This document shows, piece after piece, positions 41,701-45,729 of a stretch of DNA of 64,000 bases. Both the position numbers and the translations under genes were made by a program. Every line of letters begins with the position of its first letter. Positions within the stretch are counted from its first letter, which is position 1. Origin of the DNA: Blastomussa wellsi. Its lineage: Eukaryota > Cnidaria > Anthozoa > Scleractinia > Plerogyridae. The notes under the pieces are model-generated. The model saw only the letters and a list, made by a program, of their open reading frames with translations, was not told the origin of the DNA and ran no database searches. The DNA lies in the NCBI GenBank assembly GCA_947652115.1, contig OX393572.1, positions 4,745,066 to 4,809,065 on the forward strand, read 5' to 3'.

Positions 41701-42602
41701 ACACGGACCAGACCAGAATGGCTTTCTGTTTACATGGAACCGTTTGGAACCGATCTGGGTGTTCACACTTGATCTTTATGGAACCGGTCCGGCATGGATC
41801 CAATACTGGACCTGCAAAACAACAGGTCCAATTTTGAGACTCTCGATGGGTATTTCCGACGAAGTCGAAGACGCGACGATCGCTATTGATGAAACGACGA
41901 TCTTGGAGATTGAAGCGACGATTTTCAAATTATTACATTCAGAAAAAATATTGGCCTAAAAGATTTGAATATGAAAATTATAAATCATTTGATCCACAAT
42001 CAAACCTGAAATGGCGACGATTTGATGAAAAAAGCGCGACGAAATCGACGTACGCACGTACCCATAGAGAGGCTCAATTTTGGATCCATTGGATTTGTTT
42101 CGGAACCGGTTCCAGAACGGTCTGTTCATTTGGATCCGTTTGGAACTGGTCCTAAACTTATGACCTTCCATTTCTCAGCTGATGTGAATTTTCATTTCAG
42201 CTGTCATTTGCAGAAATAAAGATCTTGGTAAACAAATACCAGAAATGCCAGCAGTCCAATCCAATTAAAAATTAACTAGAACAAAATCTAGCTACCACTG
42301 ACTTCGAAAGACAATTGCACAGGAAGTAAGCTTTTTTTCCAAAACAATATATAATTGCCAAATTTAAACTCCGACTTGGACTTTAAGTCTAAAATTAAGA
42401 TCGAACCCTCCCTCTAAGACACTTACTTTGTCAATCGATTGCTCCAGTACAGAATTCCTGGACTGGTCTCTCTGAAAACCACAGCTCGTCCAAGACTATA
42501 CTTGATCTCCGAGAGAAACTTATTGGATTCTTCGTCTAGCCTGTCTTTGTACGGTAGAAAACGATTGTAAACGATTTCTTTTTGCGGCTTGAAGTCTAAC
42601 AT
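1..42602 (-). CDS. PSME4: Proteasome activator subunit 4 (PA200/BLM10), 49 exons, 3' end off the left edge
   Basis: This is the ATP-independent activator that caps the 20S proteasome. In other animals it acts mainly in the nucleus, in histone turnover, DNA repair and spermatogenesis. Exon translations match the vertebrate protein from its N-terminus (PQKEIVYN) through [60 protein letters not shown]-like, [11 protein letters not shown]-type, [24 protein letters not shown] and [13 protein letters not shown]. The 49 exons total 4,930 nt (1,643 codons plus 1 nt). Every junction keeps phase and uses GT-AG. Vertebrate PSME4 is about 1,843 residues, so roughly 200 C-terminal residues, including the terminal Tyr-Tyr-Ala-type gate motif, lie beyond position 1. 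The start is the ATG at 42,602; the frame is open a little further upstream but only without ATG. HEAT-like solenoid fold is known for the family. Identification is very secure; a few splice sites are noted as uncertain in the block entries. Confidence 0.96.
548..603. repeat. (GACC)n/(GACG)n microsatellite
   Basis: gaccgaccgaccgg followed by gacggacggacggacgg. It lies in the PSME4 intron after exon 46. Confidence 0.85.
2483..3080 (-). repeat. Ngaro split direct repeats B1-A2-B2 (3' end)
   Basis: B1 is 2943-3080, A2 is 2691-2946 and B2 is 2483-2620; B1 and A2 overlap by the TTAA. B copies begin ttaacccgctgcctcgct on the plus strand. Between B2 and A2 are 70 bp that include a run of about 18 G at 2674-2690. 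Just inside B1 (3081-3125) is an inverted repeat, ggactctccgacc / gggtcggagag, which could fold as a hairpin in the 3' region of the RNA. Confidence 0.9.
3242..4183 (-). CDS. Tyrosine recombinase of the Ngaro element
   Basis: The recombinase frame is open from the RT stop (they overlap by a few bases in the -1 frame) to a stop at 3242, about 313 codons. I see no ATG near the beginning; the first residues that look like the conserved N-terminal domain (QRRFITFC) come before any Met, so synthesis by frameshifting or reinitiation is likely. Catalytic motifs: Arg in GFLRAGEFT, the box [10 protein letters not shown] (His-x-x-Arg), and [13 protein letters not shown] with the nucleophile Tyr. These match DIRS/Ngaro recombinases such as HSFRIGAAT...LGRWSSDAY. 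It would integrate the circular DNA copy. All key residues are present. Confidence 0.93.
   Translation of the reverse strand: MTDKCRFYLVHGLAPSTRKSYSSAQRRFITFCTQDNRLCPSGSVLPASEETLIRFCAHLADTLHHSSIKVYLSAVRSLHIDEGLPDPLVGCLQLQRVMRGIKRHQGSNQPKRQPITSDLMLLIHRSLDFSAYNHTMLWAACCTGFFGFLRAGEFTVNAPFDPAIHLTVNDIQADSSSNPKSLRIRIKCSKTDPFRQGCYIYIGTGSQVLCPVHALVQYLHLRGAAPGPLFLLADGTPLSRQWLASSIRSIFSSAGVPGCFSGHSFRIGAATSAASRGIPDHLIKTLGRWSSDAYQFYIRTPVSTIIGVASQLS
4180..6090 (-). CDS. Reverse transcriptase-RNase H of the Ngaro element
   Basis: The frame is open from about 6090 (after a TGA), overlaps the end of gag in the -1 frame and stops at 4180. The first in-frame ATG is far inside, near 5919, so translation may depend on frameshifting from gag or on that internal ATG. 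RT motifs in order: [16 protein letters not shown] (catalytic Asp), [12 protein letters not shown], and [13 protein letters not shown], with the YLDD box. RNase H follows, with [15 protein letters not shown] (Asp), IEYKELFPI (Glu) and [13 protein letters not shown] (Asp). The PFGxRSAP form is typical of DIRS-order RTs. A Ser/Pro-rich leader of about 130 residues precedes the RT domain. All catalytic residues are present, so the enzyme looks functional. Confidence 0.93.
6057..7235 (-). CDS. Gag-like protein of the Ngaro element, C-terminal zinc-knuckle-like motif
   Basis: A 392-codon frame starts at an ATG 257 bp inside repeat A1. The N-terminal half is Ser/Thr/Pro-rich and of low complexity, which suggests disorder. 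The middle (about residues 155-300) is a compact region with [16 protein letters not shown] and [13 protein letters not shown], similar to the capsid-like part of DIRS/Ngaro ORF1 products. Near the C-terminus there is a Cys/His cluster ([28 protein letters not shown]) of the nucleic-acid-binding kind. The likely role is packaging of the element RNA. A run of six G (6086-6081 on this strand) sits a few codons before the stop and could serve for -1 shifting into the RT frame. Assignment as gag is from position and Cys pattern. Confidence 0.8.
   Translation of the reverse strand: MSRTTNNSRSTFTPPVASPSSSHSSSTTSTSTSTVTTTSPSSPGAPLPDSNALSQAISKALADSLPALLSSLREHTSTSATISTSPPVPATIHGQSSTQSGTLVVPSFISTFSTLGSPVVASSLPSVTSTTFPPLSIGGSSGCASTFPSTPPTLGQAFPIGPGYTPVPYKLVAKITGGQFIELADLLSDNIKAQEAEPQAYLEGKFLVTGPKKRVVEITDIVTWIEAFSIFCLVLCHSFPSRWPDLSQYKLLIIQTAKRFGDKSWLNYDTAFRKEAAALRSTDWSRMNADLYNFHTRAPSACSTSAPGPGPLPASSSSETHALSGNPNASQFCHSWNDGRCRWRLGRCRFRYSCESCNGDHPSVRCPLGPARRARSRSPLRSEGGTPPPLTL
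7492..7747 (-). repeat. Ngaro split direct repeat A1 (5' end)
   Basis: The 256-bp block that opens the element on the minus strand. It reads as identical to A2 at 2691-2946. It ends with TTTAAATT-like sequence at the host junction. Confidence 0.9.
8285..14774 (-). CDS. PSME4: PSME4 exons 34-43
   Basis: Exons: 14774-14721, 13980-13851 ([11 protein letters not shown]), 12869-12788 ([16 protein letters not shown]), 12326-12278 ([12 protein letters not shown]), 11780-11682 ([12 protein letters not shown]), 11136-11067, 10532-10407 ([14 protein letters not shown]), 9576-9499 ([18 protein letters not shown]), 9390-9316 ([15 protein letters not shown]) and 8389-8285 ([20 protein letters not shown]). 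The Trp codon that joins exons 37 and 38 is split TG|G and is restored correctly. This block covers the region that in PA200 lies against the central opening of the dome; that placement is from family knowledge, not from the DNA. Confidence 0.93.
8750..9160. repeat. Minisatellite, about 86-bp unit, 4 copies plus a partial
   Basis: Degenerate tandem units each contain gagagatgtccggcttatag, agagttta, actgaaaaatgg and agggaccaacaccagttgtcc. It lies in the PSME4 intron between exons 42 and 43. The same unit recurs at 38,195-38,465 in intron 1. Origin unknown; it could be an internally repeated MITE. Confidence 0.8.
10870..11050 (+). repeat. SINE copy, 5' part missing
   Basis: Contains ttcttgggcaagatacttt, gtgtatgaatgg, gtggagtagaaattctcc and tgctaagggaactaggata, the body of a SINE family that has its fullest copy at 48.89-49.13 kb. 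It lies in a PSME4 intron next to exon 39. Confidence 0.7.
13050..13080. repeat. Short telomere-like repeat
   Basis: ccataaccctaaccctaaac contains two to three units of the animal telomere repeat CCCTAA. Too short to mean more than chance or a repair trace. Confidence 0.5.
13362..13398 (+). repeat. G-rich tract, possible G-quadruplex
   Basis: Runs of 9, 8 and 4 G separated by single A or T bases. It lies in a PSME4 intron, on the non-transcribed strand relative to the RNA, so the transcript is C-rich here. Confidence 0.7.
14100..14202 (-). repeat. tRNA-derived short interspersed element
   Basis: The tRNA-like head at 14130-14201 is followed on the minus strand by CCCTGATTTTTTTCAGGCTT and TCTTTATTCCAGTTGC. 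Head plus fixed hairpin tail indicates a SINE that is distinct from the one at 48.9 kb. It lies between PSME4 exons 34 and 35. Confidence 0.6.
14130..14201 (-). tRNA. tRNA-like sequence, probably the head of a SINE or a tRNA pseudogene (Thr-GGU-like)
   Basis: On the minus strand there are 72 bases: acceptor GGCTTCA/TGGAGCC (one wobble), D arm GCTC-AGTTGGTA-GAGC, anticodon arm TCGCA-CCGGTAT-CGCGG and T arm ACGAG/CCCGT. The anticodon reads GGT. Faults: C at position 33 instead of T, one mismatch in the anticodon stem and one in the T stem, and TTGGAAT instead of TTCGAAT. The 3' end runs directly into a small hairpin (CCTGATTTTTTTCAGG), which tRNAs lack but tRNA-derived SINEs of cnidarians have. 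It is most likely not a working tRNA. Confidence 0.55.
14530..14690. repeat. Inverted-repeat-rich element built on ttgttgaa motifs
   Basis: The motif caaca/ttgttgaac occurs at least seven times in both orientations, for example ttttgttgatcaacaaatg. It gives several possible hairpins. Probably a MITE; no clear ends found. Confidence 0.45.
14810..15000. repeat. Imperfect (GACA)n/(GACT)n microsatellite
   Basis: Runs of gactgact and gacagaca; the longest uninterrupted run of gaca is at about 14946-14980. Intronic, between PSME4 exons 33 and 34. Confidence 0.85.
15006..22060 (-). CDS. PSME4: PSME4 exons 23-33
   Basis: Exons: 22060-22002, 21873-21811 ([12 protein letters not shown]), 21657-21602 ([14 protein letters not shown]), 20989-20934 (QREEFDSR), 20154-20112 ([14 protein letters not shown]), 19334-19272 ([18 protein letters not shown]), 19073-18978, 18259-18131 ([12 protein letters not shown]), 17335-17243 (GALYVLLNN), 16228-16133 ([16 protein letters not shown]) and 15175-15006. 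Several are only 43-63 nt, too short to be found by ORF length, and were recognised by family matches plus matching phases. Exon 23 is the least conserved; it is supported by its acceptor, donor and phase rather than by similarity. Exon 33 encodes a Ser/Pro-rich linker that is variable in the family. Confidence 0.88.
15890..16118. repeat. MITE-like repeat with poly-G core
   Basis: It begins caagggcgtagcagc and ends ggatacgcccaagac, which are roughly inverted repeats of each other, and contains a run of about 21 G followed by gtcccaggggtcctggg. It abuts PSME4 exon 32 (donor at 16132). Low-confidence family assignment. Confidence 0.5.
16263..16460. repeat. MITE with TIR taaaggagctrc, copy 1
   Basis: Left end attaaaggagctgc, right end gtagctccttttaaag. 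Internal text such as tctccatccttaac and taaactattagttttaggtt is shared with copy 2 at 17.9-18.1 kb. Both copies are in PSME4 introns. Confidence 0.7.
16655..16875 (+). repeat. 3' fragment of a Penelope-like element with hammerhead-like motif
   Basis: It carries gctccgacgaggggctaac and gctcgaaacgtcagc, then tacggtggccaattcac and caacccagttgataaaacc. The same text, in reverse, ends the Penelope-like element at 35.74-36.5 kb. No coding part is left. Confidence 0.7.
16945..17135 (-). repeat. Diverged SINE copy
   Basis: On the plus strand it shows ttctgtagcatgaagcgg, tttagtccattgcatggttac, cccccaggattaaattcacc and ggtactcgcttattcacctg, the reverse complement of the SINE body. Confidence 0.6.
17535..17800. 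repeat. CCAAT-rich interspersed repeat, copy 1
   Basis: Shares gtgattgg, caaccaatcataagtaaaa, gactcgctccaccgttttc and cccgcgcttt with the repeats at 19.4 and 30.4 kb. Each copy contains several ATTGG/CCAAT boxes. Confidence 0.6.
17895..18112. repeat. MITE with TIR taaaggagctrc, copy 2
   Basis: Ends are ctctttaaaggagctacg and cgtagctcctttaagag, near-perfect inverted repeats. The interior matches copy 1 in the same order. It ends only 20 bp from PSME4 exon 30. Confidence 0.75.
18317..18632. repeat. Perfect tandem duplication, 159-bp offset
   Basis: The block starting gatattaacaccatgtgcg occurs at 18321 and again at 18480, followed by the same text through attcatatgaaaatgtgttcc. Between the copies, a short 3' piece (gaaaatgtgttccaggcg) is also repeated. 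No differences seen, so it is recent (or an assembly artefact). Confidence 0.85.
19380..19640. repeat. CCAAT-rich interspersed repeat, copy 2
   Basis: Contains ctcagtgattggttt, gtcagtcaatcaaaag, gtgattcgctcgctcccg, cccgcgctttgcgcagg and tcctttgtgattggcc. Same layout as copy 1. Confidence 0.6.
22315..22575. repeat. Degenerate interspersed repeat with ttccatgacttttcc motif
   Basis: Repeated variants: aaattccatgacttcccatg, cttccactgactttccatg and aattccatgattttccaggc. Probably an old DNA-transposon derivative. Confidence 0.45.
22875..23050. repeat. MITE-like element with inverted ends, copy 1
   Basis: gtgtttagatgagggtatg and taaacacgg at 22922-22949 are inverted at 23013-23042 (ccgtgtttacatactctcat). 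It is preceded by tttgcataactgtctcgaa and cccaaaccccc, text that also occurs at 27.7 kb. Confidence 0.6.
23289..29119 (-). CDS. PSME4: PSME4 exons 13-22
   Basis: Exons: 29119-29033, 28896-28832 ([11 protein letters not shown]), 28030-27868, 27286-27188 ([14 protein letters not shown]), 26551-26482 ([15 protein letters not shown]), 25692-25625 ([13 protein letters not shown]), 25364-25260, 24888-24784 ([11 protein letters not shown]), 23929-23772 ([18 protein letters not shown]) and 23384-23289. Exon 17 was placed by frame: an acceptor at 26552 gives the same residue spacing as the vertebrate protein, while the nearer cag acceptors create a stop. Introns of 0.3-1.1 kb here carry a SINE fragment (26.0 kb), a MITE-like repeat (27.5 kb) and a GT-rich low-complexity tract (25.0-25.2 kb). 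Confidence 0.93.
25000..25185. repeat. Low-complexity gatgtg/gtgatgtga tract
   Basis: Irregular repeats of gtgatgtg, gaaatgtg and gtgtgatg through about 180 bp, in the intron between PSME4 exons 19 and 20. Confidence 0.8.
26000..26115 (+). repeat. SINE 3' fragment (same family as 48.9 kb)
   Basis: Contains gatggactagcatcccatcc, gagtagaaatactctc, catgctaaggaaaccgggat and gggccactgggctcg. The tRNA-like head is missing. Confidence 0.7.
27455..27765. repeat. MITE-like element, copy 2 (possibly nested)
   Basis: It has three versions of the terminal motif: gtgtgtttagttgagagcat at about 27475, catctaaacacacggggg at about 27602, and accccctcatgtttaggct at about 27721. One is inverted relative to the others. 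It suggests two overlapping insertions of the family seen at 22.9 kb. Confidence 0.55.
29838..33935 (-). CDS. PSME4: PSME4 exons 7-12
   Basis: Exons: 33935-33861 ([15 protein letters not shown]), 33747-33628 ([15 protein letters not shown]), 33475-33386 ([13 protein letters not shown]), 31700-31642 (KEMIKRLHR), 31003-30797 ([19 protein letters not shown]) and 30024-29838 ([17 protein letters not shown]). All lengths fit the neighbouring phases. This block corresponds to about residues 230-450 of the vertebrate protein and is among its best conserved parts. The intron between exons 9 and 10 is about 1.7 kb of AT-rich DNA in which I see only low-complexity sequence. The exon 11-12 intron contains a CCAAT-rich repeat and a perfect 96-bp tandem duplication. 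Confidence 0.93.
30103..30294. repeat. Perfect tandem duplication of 96 bp
   Basis: The unit beginning attcacagacttcaggtag is at 30103 and at 30199. 96 is a multiple of three, which produces a misleading open frame. Intronic, 80 bp from PSME4 exon 12. Confidence 0.85.
30360..30600. repeat. CCAAT-rich interspersed repeat, copy 3
   Basis: Contains caaccaatcagaagtaaaac, gactcgcacacattg, gtcctttgtgattggcc and aaccaatcaaaactcagg. Same family as copies 1 and 2. Confidence 0.6.
31135..31305 (+). repeat. SINE 3' fragment with internal duplication
   Basis: Contains ggggtaaccctgcaatggcc, ccagccaggggagagtag and a second partial copy (catcccatccaaaagagag), then gtgctaatcaaacggggat and aaggtcacctgaggcac. 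Same family as the copies at 26.0 and 48.9 kb. Confidence 0.65.
34586..42602 (-). CDS. PSME4: PSME4 exons 1-6 (N-terminal part)
   Basis: Exons, in transcript order: 42602-42427, 38708-38568, 37153-37033, 36932-36862, 35345-35196 and 34649-34586. Exon 1 holds [13 protein letters not shown], exon 2 [11 protein letters not shown], exon 3 [11 protein letters not shown], exon 5 [15 protein letters not shown] and exon 6 [10 protein letters not shown]; all are family-conserved. The exon 3 donor is the least certain: a better-looking gt at 37036 breaks the frame into exon 4, whereas the weaker site (tat|gtttga) at 37033 keeps it. Exon 4 ([10 protein letters not shown] region) aligns only loosely with its vertebrate counterpart and its 3' end adds a few residues. 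Intron 1 (3.7 kb) holds a hairpin MITE and a minisatellite array. Intron 4 holds a Penelope-like remnant. Confidence 0.88.
34860..35145 (-). repeat. Long SINE copy with tRNA-like head
   Basis: Read on the minus strand: a head with GAGTTGGAGCCTCGG (B-box-like), then TCTTGCACAAGACACTTACA, GTGTATATTAAATGGGTACC, CTCCCCTGGATGGGATGC-type body in reverse order and the terminal GGGCCACTGGCTCAACGC. Length about 285 bp. It lies between PSME4 exons 5 and 6. Confidence 0.7.
35785..35830 (-). ncRNA. Hammerhead-ribozyme-like motif of Penelope-like family 1
   Basis: On the minus strand: GATTCGCT, core CCGACGA, short helix II around GGGCTAACGCTC, core GAAACGTC, then AGCTCTTGAATC. GCT/AGC and GATTC/GAATC can pair as stem I, and ACGT gives the loopless stem III known in Penelope-like hammerheads. 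The core has C where U4 of CUGANGA is expected, so activity is doubtful. The plus-strand relative at 16671-16715 has the same change. Confidence 0.5.
35918..36493 (-). CDS. Penelope-like GIY-YIG endonuclease, C-terminal fragment
   Basis: A 191-codon frame, open but without the RT domain that should precede it. It begins in the linker ([14 protein letters not shown]), then has a Cys motif ([11 protein letters not shown]) and the endonuclease core: [16 protein letters not shown], followed by [16 protein letters not shown] and the conserved [10 protein letters not shown]. The CxxC plus GIY-YIG layout is specific to Penelope-like elements, in which the nuclease nicks the target DNA. It ends [15 protein letters not shown], a typical family terminus. 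This is a retroelement remnant, not a host gene. The shown start is not the real one. Confidence 0.88.
   Translation of the reverse strand: MNPSFSKTLNYFKNDPDTGRIFSQPPLISFKRDKNIGNFLVRSAFQTSDQPGTFKCARARCKTCPFIHNIDKISGPKRSIKITDHFTCTSASAIYCITCTLCKKLYIGETGRRLGDRFREHLRDVEKDDKNASKPVARHFNLPNHSKQHMAVCGLSLHQGNTESRKTLEQKFIFQIGTLNPHGINERFSFN
38195..38465. repeat. Second array of the same minisatellite, about 3 units
   Basis: Units contain gaggtgcctggctcatagag, agtttagagatgac and gggaccaacaccagttgtcc, the same consensus as at 8.75-9.16 kb but independently diverged. It lies in PSME4 intron 1, just downstream (in gene direction upstream) of exon 2. Confidence 0.8.
39904..40073. mobile_element. Hairpin MITE, arms of about 75 bp
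   Basis: Ends aataggccctttgcacgac and gtcgtgcaaagggcctatt are perfect inverted repeats. The arms continue with catggtacaaaataaca / tgttattttgtaccatg and gctggtgagcaag / cttgctcaccagc. The loop is about 20 bp. No clear target duplication. It lies in PSME4 intron 1. Confidence 0.8.
41685..42165. repeat. Possible non-autonomous DNA element
   Basis: It starts ggctacgtttacacggacc and has repeated variants of gaaccgtttggaaccg and ggatccgtttggaactgg near both ends in both orientations. The middle is rich in gacgat repeats. The ends are not clear. It sits 260 bp downstream (in gene order) of PSME4 exon 1. Confidence 0.4.
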
Positions 42603-42780
42603 AACTTTGAATTGGTGATCTCTGGACAATCACCTGTTACTTGGTTGCTATTTCTACTGGAGCATATCGTAAGAATTCACAGGAAAACTTCCAACAATCT
42701 CGAGTAAAAAACATACGATCATTCAGTTGATAATTCGCCGATTCACTGTTACAAAGCATGGTCTTTCGGTCAGCGGATTG
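42603..42780 (-). promoter_or_regulatory. Presumed PSME4 promoter and 5' leader region
   Basis: This is the sequence directly upstream of the PSME4 ATG. I see no TATA box in a convincing position. The assignment rests only on position. Confidence 0.3.
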
Positions 42781-43039
42781 CTGTGCTACCTGATGCGCGA
42801 AATGACTTCTATCGTATCCAAACCGTGACCAAAAGTAAACGAGGGCTCTGGGGACGAGAATACGCTTGTGGCGCCGTCATGATGACGTCAACTAAACCGA
42901 GCAGCAAAATCGATGCGAACAAATGTTTACAAGAACCCAATAGCCCCTGGGATGCGACTCTGAACCGATTAGTTTCACGATCCATTCTAATGCTTGCCTC
43001 TAATTTTGGACTAGAGAAAAACTGTATCAAATACATTTT

Positions 43040-43260
43040 CATTCTCGTCCCCAGAGCCGCTTGTCCCTCTTTGCCGGCTGGGCCTGTGCACGAGGAACAA
43101 GTGGCTCTGGGGCTCTGGGGACACACGATTTGATTCGCTGATGTGATTGGACTCCCTTTGTTTGAATTCAGCGAATCAAATCGTGTGTCCCCAGAGCCAC
43201 TTGTTTCTCGTGCACAGGCCCAGCCAGCTAAGAGGGCAAGCGGCTCTGGGGACGAGAATG
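43040..43260. mobile_element. MULE-like foldback element with 9-bp target duplication
   Basis: The first and last 24 bases are perfect inverted repeats (cattctcgtccccagagcc and its complement). The arms continue inward over about 100 bp, through gtgcacgaggaac and acacacgatttgattcgctg, with a central loop of about 25 bp. The left arm has an extra tandem ggctctgg copy. The element is flanked by the identical 9-mer atacatttt at 43031-43039 and 43261-43269. Nine-bp duplications and long TIRs fit Mutator-like elements. No transposase inside. A lone end (ggctctggggacgagaat) lies at 42844-42861. Confidence 0.85.
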
Positions 43261-43263
43261 ATA

Positions 43264-43500
43264 CATTTTGTGTCTTCTAAAACTTTTGTTAGAAGTTTTC
43301 AGTACAAAAATTTAAGTGATATCACTTTCGGTAATAAGCGACTGGCTAAAATAGATTATGTGTCAGACGATACTTGTACCTTTTGTCAAGGTGTTTCAAA
43401 ATCTTTAACTCATTTATTTTATGAATTGTGAATTGACAAGCCGTTCTTGGAAACACTTCGAGAATTACCGCTAGTTCATATTTTCAGGCCAACGTAAAAA
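43264..43500 (+). pseudogene. LINE reverse transcriptase 3' remnant (zf-RVT region), frameshifted
   Basis: The translation SFQYKNLSDITFGNKRLAK, then DDTCTFCQGVSKSLTHLF, resembles the zinc-binding tail of non-LTR reverse transcriptases (CxxC...LTHLFYEC...W). An extra base just after LFYE moves the rest (CELTSRSWKHFENY) into another frame. It lies directly beside the foldback element. Non-functional. Confidence 0.7.
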
Positions 43501-44685
43501 ACTAATGTTACAAGACGTGTTCATTGGCAAATAATAACATTGGAAAAATAAGAATTACTGGATTATTTTATAGTCCTTTCAAAATTGCTCGAAAGCACCA
43601 CAGGGCAACCACAATAATTGAGTAAAATAAATAAATTAATAAATCATATATTCCTACTAGCGTGGTTTGTTTCCTGTGTTGTTTTTATTGTGTTTAGCTC
43701 GGTTTTGGTTGAAAGATGCAACAGCACTGTTGTTCTGTGCTAAGCTAGTGCTTTGTGCGCGAGCTGATTAGAATTGTGCAAATTTTGTCCTATAAAATTC
43801 CAAATATCGAAAAAAAACACTCTTCTATTCAATATAAGTAAATCGATTGTGAGAAGTCTCTCTTTGGCTTTAAAGTCAGGACGAACGCAAAGGTAGTCAG
43901 ACAATTACAAGTCAGATAATTGAAAGAGTGCAATATACGAGCGGCGAAACCGCGAGCTACGAGAAACGCGGGGCAGTCTCATGAGAAGCTTGTAAAAATG
44001 AAGAGGAATTCGCTTTTTTAATTCTCGCGAATTCTATCAGCTTTTTACATCTTTTTATCCATGTAGTGTCTATATGCTGTCTATCTTGCTGTCTTTCTCT
44101 GTTTACCATAACTGCAGAAATTTTTGAGCGCTCATTGGTTAATATTTAAGGTCGAAAAATTCATCGAAACATAAAAATGACGTAGTATGACGCCATCGCA
44201 CGCGCTTGTTGAAAGTTTTCAACAACAACAACAATAGCTTCAATCGCTCAAACTGTTCACTGTTTACAGTCTATATTGCTGTTAGTTCTCAGAAATAAGC
44301 AACAAATTGCATCCAAAGGGACTCCTTTAAAGGAGAAATCATCAAATTCCTTCAAGATAAATATATGAACGAGAAACTCGTTGACGAGAAACTCGTTGAA
44401 TGAGATGGTTTATTAATTTGCCGTGTTCTGCGAAGCACCATGAGAGGACTGGGCTTTGTAATAATTCATCTTGTTTTCAAGAATTTCCGAATGGAATAAA
44501 GGTTGTTTGTTGAAATTCTGTTTCTATACATTTTGGTTTTGGGTTACTTTACGTAGTTTGAAGTTTAAGATTCTGTAAGTTTCGGAGTCGTTTTTAGAAT
44601 TTCAGGTTCGCTCGCACTTTTACTTCTGTCGTGAAAGCAAGTCTTCACCATTTTGGTTTTGTTTTGTTATGGTAAAAAAAAACAC

Positions 44686-44845
44686 ATAGACGTGAGCTTG
44701 TTATGGTGCGTCCTCTCATCGGCCATGAATTTCTTCATCACATTATCAAATTTGTCTGTAAACTCACGAGGCGTACCAAATTTGACAATGTGATGTAGAA
44801 ATTCAGGGACGATTACAGGACGTACCATAACAAGCTAACGTCTAT
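44686..44845. mobile_element. Hairpin MITE with TIR atagacgtgagcttgttatggt
   Basis: The left arm at 44686 (atagacgtgagcttgttatg) is inverted at the right end (cataacaagctaacgtctat). Inner arms gaatttcttcatcacattat and its complement also pair. The loop is about 25 bp. Intergenic. Confidence 0.75.
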
Positions 44846-44857
44846 TTTTTTAAAATG

Positions 44858-44906
44858 TCTATCTGTCTGTCTGTCTGACTGACTGATTATCTGACTATCT
44901 GACAAG
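44858..44906. repeat. Short (TCTG)n/(ACTG)n microsatellite
   Basis: tctatctgtctgtctgtctg followed by actgactgatt. Confidence 0.75.
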
Positions 44907-45635
44907 ATTTTAGTGGCTTTTCAGTAGTCACTCTTTTGACCAACCACAAATGCCGTGCGGCAGGGCATTTGAACAGAAAATCTCAGTTCAATTCAAATGT
45001 CTCGACTATGCCTGGCCTCCCCACCCCTGGCTTAACACTGATAGGTGCATTATTCCCAAAGGAAACAACTGCATTATATCTTGGTTCAATAAGTACATAA
45101 TAAATAAGATATAAGTAATATATATGTGCAATGCTAATGACGACGGTACACGCAATACTCTGTTGATATGAACAAACTTAGATTTGCAAAAAGCATTCTT
45201 TTATTGGCTAATTGCTATTTTTCCCTATTAGATCACCATGCAGACAATTATCAAAGCTTTGGTGATATTCTTCGCTGTACTTTAAAGACTGAGTGTCAAA
45301 AATTCTCTCTTTGACCGTTTCTTCGGTCTCTTTCATTTGACTATGTGTCAGTCACGCTTTGGTGGCGACCATTGATTAGACAGCTGACGGCAGTCTCTCA
45401 TTTTTCCTAGGCGGGGTTAGTCCAGTGGTCGAGCGCACGAGAGCAAGCTAAGGGAGCAAGGACGCATGAAGAAACCACTTCGCACACCGTGACGCGAATC
45501 ACTTCGCCCTTACCTGCTACGACGCCCCGTGTGATTCTACGGCACGCGCTCGAATGACCGTACGCGTGAGAACATTACAAAAGACCTAATGCATGGAAAT
45601 ATAGCCATCAATTGACTACAAACATCCTCAAATCA

Positions 45636-45641
45636 TTTATT
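45636..45641 (-). terminator. Candidate poly(A) signal of the PA14 gene
   Basis: AATAAA on the minus strand, about 90 bp after the stop codon. It supports the view that the gene ends here without a transferase exon. Confidence 0.5.
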
Positions 45642-45729
45642 TGTCAGTTACGTTTAACTTAGTTTTTAGGTCAACCGCGACAAGGACACCTGTTCTCTTG
45701 GTGACGAGTTCGCGGGTATCTTTATAATC

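Larger units (their letters stand above)
42781..45729. other. Spacer between PSME4 and the PA14 gene
   Basis: About 2.9 kb with no host coding sequence that I can support. Apart from the foldback element, LINE remnant, hairpin MITE and microsatellite listed separately, it is AT-rich and shows no conserved reading frame. PSME4 and the PA14 gene are both transcribed to the left, so this stretch includes the PSME4 promoter side. Confidence 0.6.
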
